A DNA stretch of 6,635 nucleotides from Thermoplasmata archaeon. Lineage in GTDB: Archaea; Thermoplasmatota; Thermoplasmata; GCA-020350865. Every line of letters starts with the position of its first letter. Position 1 is the stretch's first letter. The stretch covers positions 991,332-997,966 of the forward strand of contig CP070726.1 in NCBI GenBank assembly GCA_020350865.1, written 5' to 3'. Under the pieces are notes generated by a model, which was not told where the DNA came from, searched no databases, and saw only the letters and a list, made by a program, of their open reading frames with translations. Made by a program: the position numbers and the translations under genes. Shown one piece after another: positions 5,099 to 6,635 of the stretch.

Positions 5099-5813
5099 GG
5101 TTGTTGTATTTACTCTCGCCCTTGTCAGTTGCCATTTCCCCATGATAATCTTCTTGGGAAAGGGATGGGACCTGTGGTTTTTCCCCTTCCACCCCTTCTT
5201 CTTCCGGCATCCCTTCATTAGTATCAAAAAGTAAGGGCTCTTCCTCCCCTGTTGATTCCGGAGGAACTGCTCTGGCCATTTCGGCGGTCTTTGATATATC
5301 ATGTATCATCCAGCCCAGGGCAAGACAGGTCACAAGACTGGCCAGGCCTCCGGTGAGTAACCTGATGAGGTTGGTGCTCTCATATGCCGTCACCAGCTGA
5401 ACAGTGCCATCGATGCCTATGGGCACCAGGCCCCCAAGCAGCCACCACCATTTCAGCTCGAACCGATAAAAAAGCGTTATCAACAGGCCCAGGGTCAGGC
5501 CGAAGAACAAACCCACATCCCTGACGCAGAAGGGCATCTGGTTCCCGTTGATGTAGTAGCTTCTCTCCTTTATGGTATGGCACTGGGAGTCACCCGCCTC
5601 GTAGAAGGCCTTGGCATATGGGTTCATGTCTTCCGTCACATCCGTGTTGTCCATTGGGCCCACCGTACCTGTCAGATCGGTAACACTGCTCGCAGGCAGG
5701 GATAGAGGTGCCAGGACCATGCCCGCGCTCCAGAAAGCGGAAATGGCGAAAATGATGAGGGTTACAACAGGGATCTCCACCCCGCGCATTCTGACGATCC
5801 ACTTGAATCTCAT
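5094..5813 (-). CDS. DUF2085 family membrane protein with acidic C-terminal tail
   Basis: The 239 aa protein carries the DUF2085 signature: CHTIKERSYY (78-87), QMPFCVRDVG (92-101), PIGIDGTVQL (131-140) and ESTNLIRLLTGG (145-156). Predicted membrane segments are at about 13-36, 99-117, 123-142 and 148-170. The loop after the first (37-97) is soluble and contains C78, H79 and C96 near the second segment, a possible metal or redox site as in other family members; no function is established. Residues 171-239 are a hydrophilic, strongly acidic tail (EEEP, PEEEGVEGE) beyond the family core. The start ATG at 5813 has no clear Shine-Dalgarno sequence; M9 is an alternative. The gene lies 26 bp upstream of priS on the same strand, so part of priS transcription may read through from here. 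Confidence 0.88.
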   Translation of the reverse strand: MRFKWIVRMRGVEIPVVTLIIFAISAFWSAGMVLAPLSLPASSVTDLTGTVGPMDNTDVTEDMNPYAKAFYEAGDSQCHTIKERSYYINGNQMPFCVRDVGLFFGLTLGLLITLFYRFELKWWWLLGGLVPIGIDGTVQLVTAYESTNLIRLLTGGLASLVTCLALGWMIHDISKTAEMARAVPPESTGEEEPLLFDTNEGMPEEEGVEGEKPQVPSLSQEDYHGEMATDKGESKYNNQ

Positions 5814-5876
5814 GGTATCATTCCGAAGTTCCTAAAAGGCCGGTGGGTCTTTTCGCTGTCCTACCGATATTATCCA

Positions 5877-5892
5877 GAATATAAAAGGCTTT
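5877..5892 (-). promoter_or_regulatory. TATA box with BRE-like element upstream of the DUF2085 gene
   Basis: On the minus strand AAAGCC precedes TTTTATATTC, a good archaeal TATA match. Initiation near 5855 would give a leader of about 40 nt to the ATG at 5813. It sits in the 120 bp gap after the GNAT gene and would start a DUF2085-priS transcript. Confidence 0.5.
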
Positions 5893-5933
5893 GTTCCTCC
5901 TAAAAGTACGAACACCCCTTCCAAGAGATATAT

Positions 5934-6533
5934 TCAGGACTGCCCGCCCACCTCCTTGCGCATGTAATACCAATGACCCATTTTGTTGTCAAAGGATGCG
6001 GTCCTTAAGAAACCCAACCTGTCATAGAGTCGCACAGCAGGATTGTCGGTTTTCACGCTCAGTCCGAAATGCTCCAAACCCTGATCTGAAATCCATTTCT
6101 CAGCACTTTTGATCAACTGGGTGCCAACGCCCCTGTTCCGGACCTCTTCCTGTACTCCAACCGCCTCCAGCCGCGCTTCCCTGTCCAACCGGGTGGGGAG
6201 GCTTTTTTCGTAGTTGCTCACGAGCCTTGCTGCACTGAGGGCACCGAGATATCCGATTTCCTTTCTCAGAATCTTGAAAGTTTCGGGGGGCAGTACTATC
6301 TCCTGGGTGGATACGATGATTGCGCCCACTGGCCTGTGGTTCTCTGTGGCCAGTAACTTCAATCCCGCAAGCGCGTCCAGGATCATGGGGATTATTGCCA
6401 GGGCCCGGCCGGCATCACCCAGAATGGCCTCGGCCTTGTCCGAGAAAGCGGGAACCAGTATATGTGTCAAGTCGTCATGATCCCCTGGTTTTGCCTCTCT
6501 TAAATCTACGTTCACAATAACACTCCGTCCCAT
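5934..6533 (-). CDS. GNAT family N-acetyltransferase
   Basis: The 199 aa product has the acetyl-CoA-binding fold of the GNAT superfamily. Motif A is RLEAVGVQEEVRNRGVGTQL (121-140) with the R-x-x-G-x-G pyrophosphate loop RNRGVG (132-137). Motif B is HFGLSVKTDNPAVRLYDRLGF (155-175), the usual NPAVRLYxxLGF end. The N-terminal half (about 10-100) is helical and more variable, with ATENHRPVGAIIV as the expected beta strand. Substrate cannot be deduced: small molecule, tRNA or protein N-terminus or lysine are all possible. The ATG follows directly on the TGA of the upstream gene (TGAATG) and there is no Shine-Dalgarno sequence, so translation is probably coupled. A GTG at residue 7 is a less likely start. 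Confidence 0.92.
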   Translation of the reverse strand: MGRSVIVNVDLREAKPGDHDDLTHILVPAFSDKAEAILGDAGRALAIIPMILDALAGLKLLATENHRPVGAIIVSTQEIVLPPETFKILRKEIGYLGALSAARLVSNYEKSLPTRLDREARLEAVGVQEEVRNRGVGTQLIKSAEKWISDQGLEHFGLSVKTDNPAVRLYDRLGFLRTASFDNKMGHWYYMRKEVGGQS

Positions 6534-6635
6534 TCACAACAGCTCGACAACATCCATTACCGGTATCTCCCCGTTGGAGGCTTCCGAGAGGGCTCGCTGG
6601 CAGAGAGGGCAGAAAGAGGCGAGGATATCGGCTTC
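6534..6635 (-). CDS. C-terminal end of a cysteine-rich (CCG) domain Fe-S protein, HdrB/HdrD-like, partial
   Basis: Reading the minus strand from the window edge to the TGA at 6534-6536 gives 33 residues with no internal stop: EADILASFCPLCQRALSEAS, then NGEIPVMDVVELL. The pattern of a hydrophobic strand, CPLC, about 15 residues and a final I-P-V-x-D-x-x-E-L-L resembles the end of CCG domains. These domains bind an unusual 4Fe-4S cluster in heterodisulfide reductase HdrB/HdrD, GlpC and related Fe-S oxidoreductases; CPLC would be the closing CxxC. Most of the gene lies beyond the window, so which family member it is cannot be told. In a methanogen an Hdr-related role is a fair guess. Its stop abuts the GNAT start. 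Confidence 0.72.
   Translation of the reverse strand, partial: EADILASFCPLCQRALSEASNGEIPVMDVVELL

Noticed and set aside
4775..5302. 175-codon minus-strand frame across the priS start and DUF2085 end
   Set aside because: It lies in another frame of two well-supported genes, and its Lys/Arg/Gly-rich translation is an out-of-frame reading of them.
5897..5901. GGAGG on the minus strand after the GNAT gene
   Set aside because: No start codon follows at a usable distance and no open frame begins there. It lies just upstream of the TATA-like box and is probably chance.

Overview
The window reads as a chromosomal segment of a methanogenic euryarchaeon. The gene set is archaeal throughout: ribosomal protein eL20/LX, prefoldin alpha, an archaeal-type FtsY and the catalytic primase subunit PriS. 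A gene I recognise as methanogenesis marker protein 11 points to a methanogen. PriS without the zinc-knuckle cysteines, DUF2085, apparently leaderless starts and moderate GC would suit a Thermoplasmatota methanogen such as Methanomassiliicoccales. That placement is an inference from style, not a measured phylogeny. Every gene wholly inside the window is intact, and I saw no insertion sequence, CRISPR array, tRNA or rRNA.

Layout. Bases 1-861 (+) hold the 3' part of the marker 11 gene; its frame is open to the window edge, so the start lies outside. It converges, across a 50 bp gap, on a minus-strand information-processing cluster read as rpl18a (2662-2411), pfdA (2405-1998) and ftsY (1979-912). 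These three genes overlap or lie within 18 bp of each other and each has a recognisable Shine-Dalgarno sequence. Upstream of rpl18a is a 133 bp AT-rich leader, then a minus-strand gene for an unrecognised four-helix membrane protein with an extracytoplasmic domain (3614-2796). A 181 bp AT-rich intergenic stretch (3615-3795) carries several TATA-like boxes and an imperfect inverted repeat. Next come priS (5067-3796) and, 26 bp upstream of it, a DUF2085 membrane protein (5813-5094). After a 120 bp gap with a TATA-like box there is a GNAT acetyltransferase (6533-5934). Its ATG follows directly on the stop codon of a truncated gene (6635-6534) whose last 33 residues look like the end of a cysteine-rich CCG domain of the HdrB/HdrD type.

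How the genes work together. eL20, prefoldin alpha and FtsY link ribosome assembly, co-translational folding and membrane targeting, a known archaeal grouping. The usual upstream partners (L39e, L31e, aIF6) are not present here. PriS primes DNA replication. The CCG-domain protein and marker 11 point to methanogen redox or energy metabolism. The two membrane proteins have no assigned role. I found no convincing new multi-gene system. The most worthwhile leads are the novel membrane protein, the DUF2085-priS pairing, the CCG-GNAT coupling and the promoter-dense intergenic stretch.
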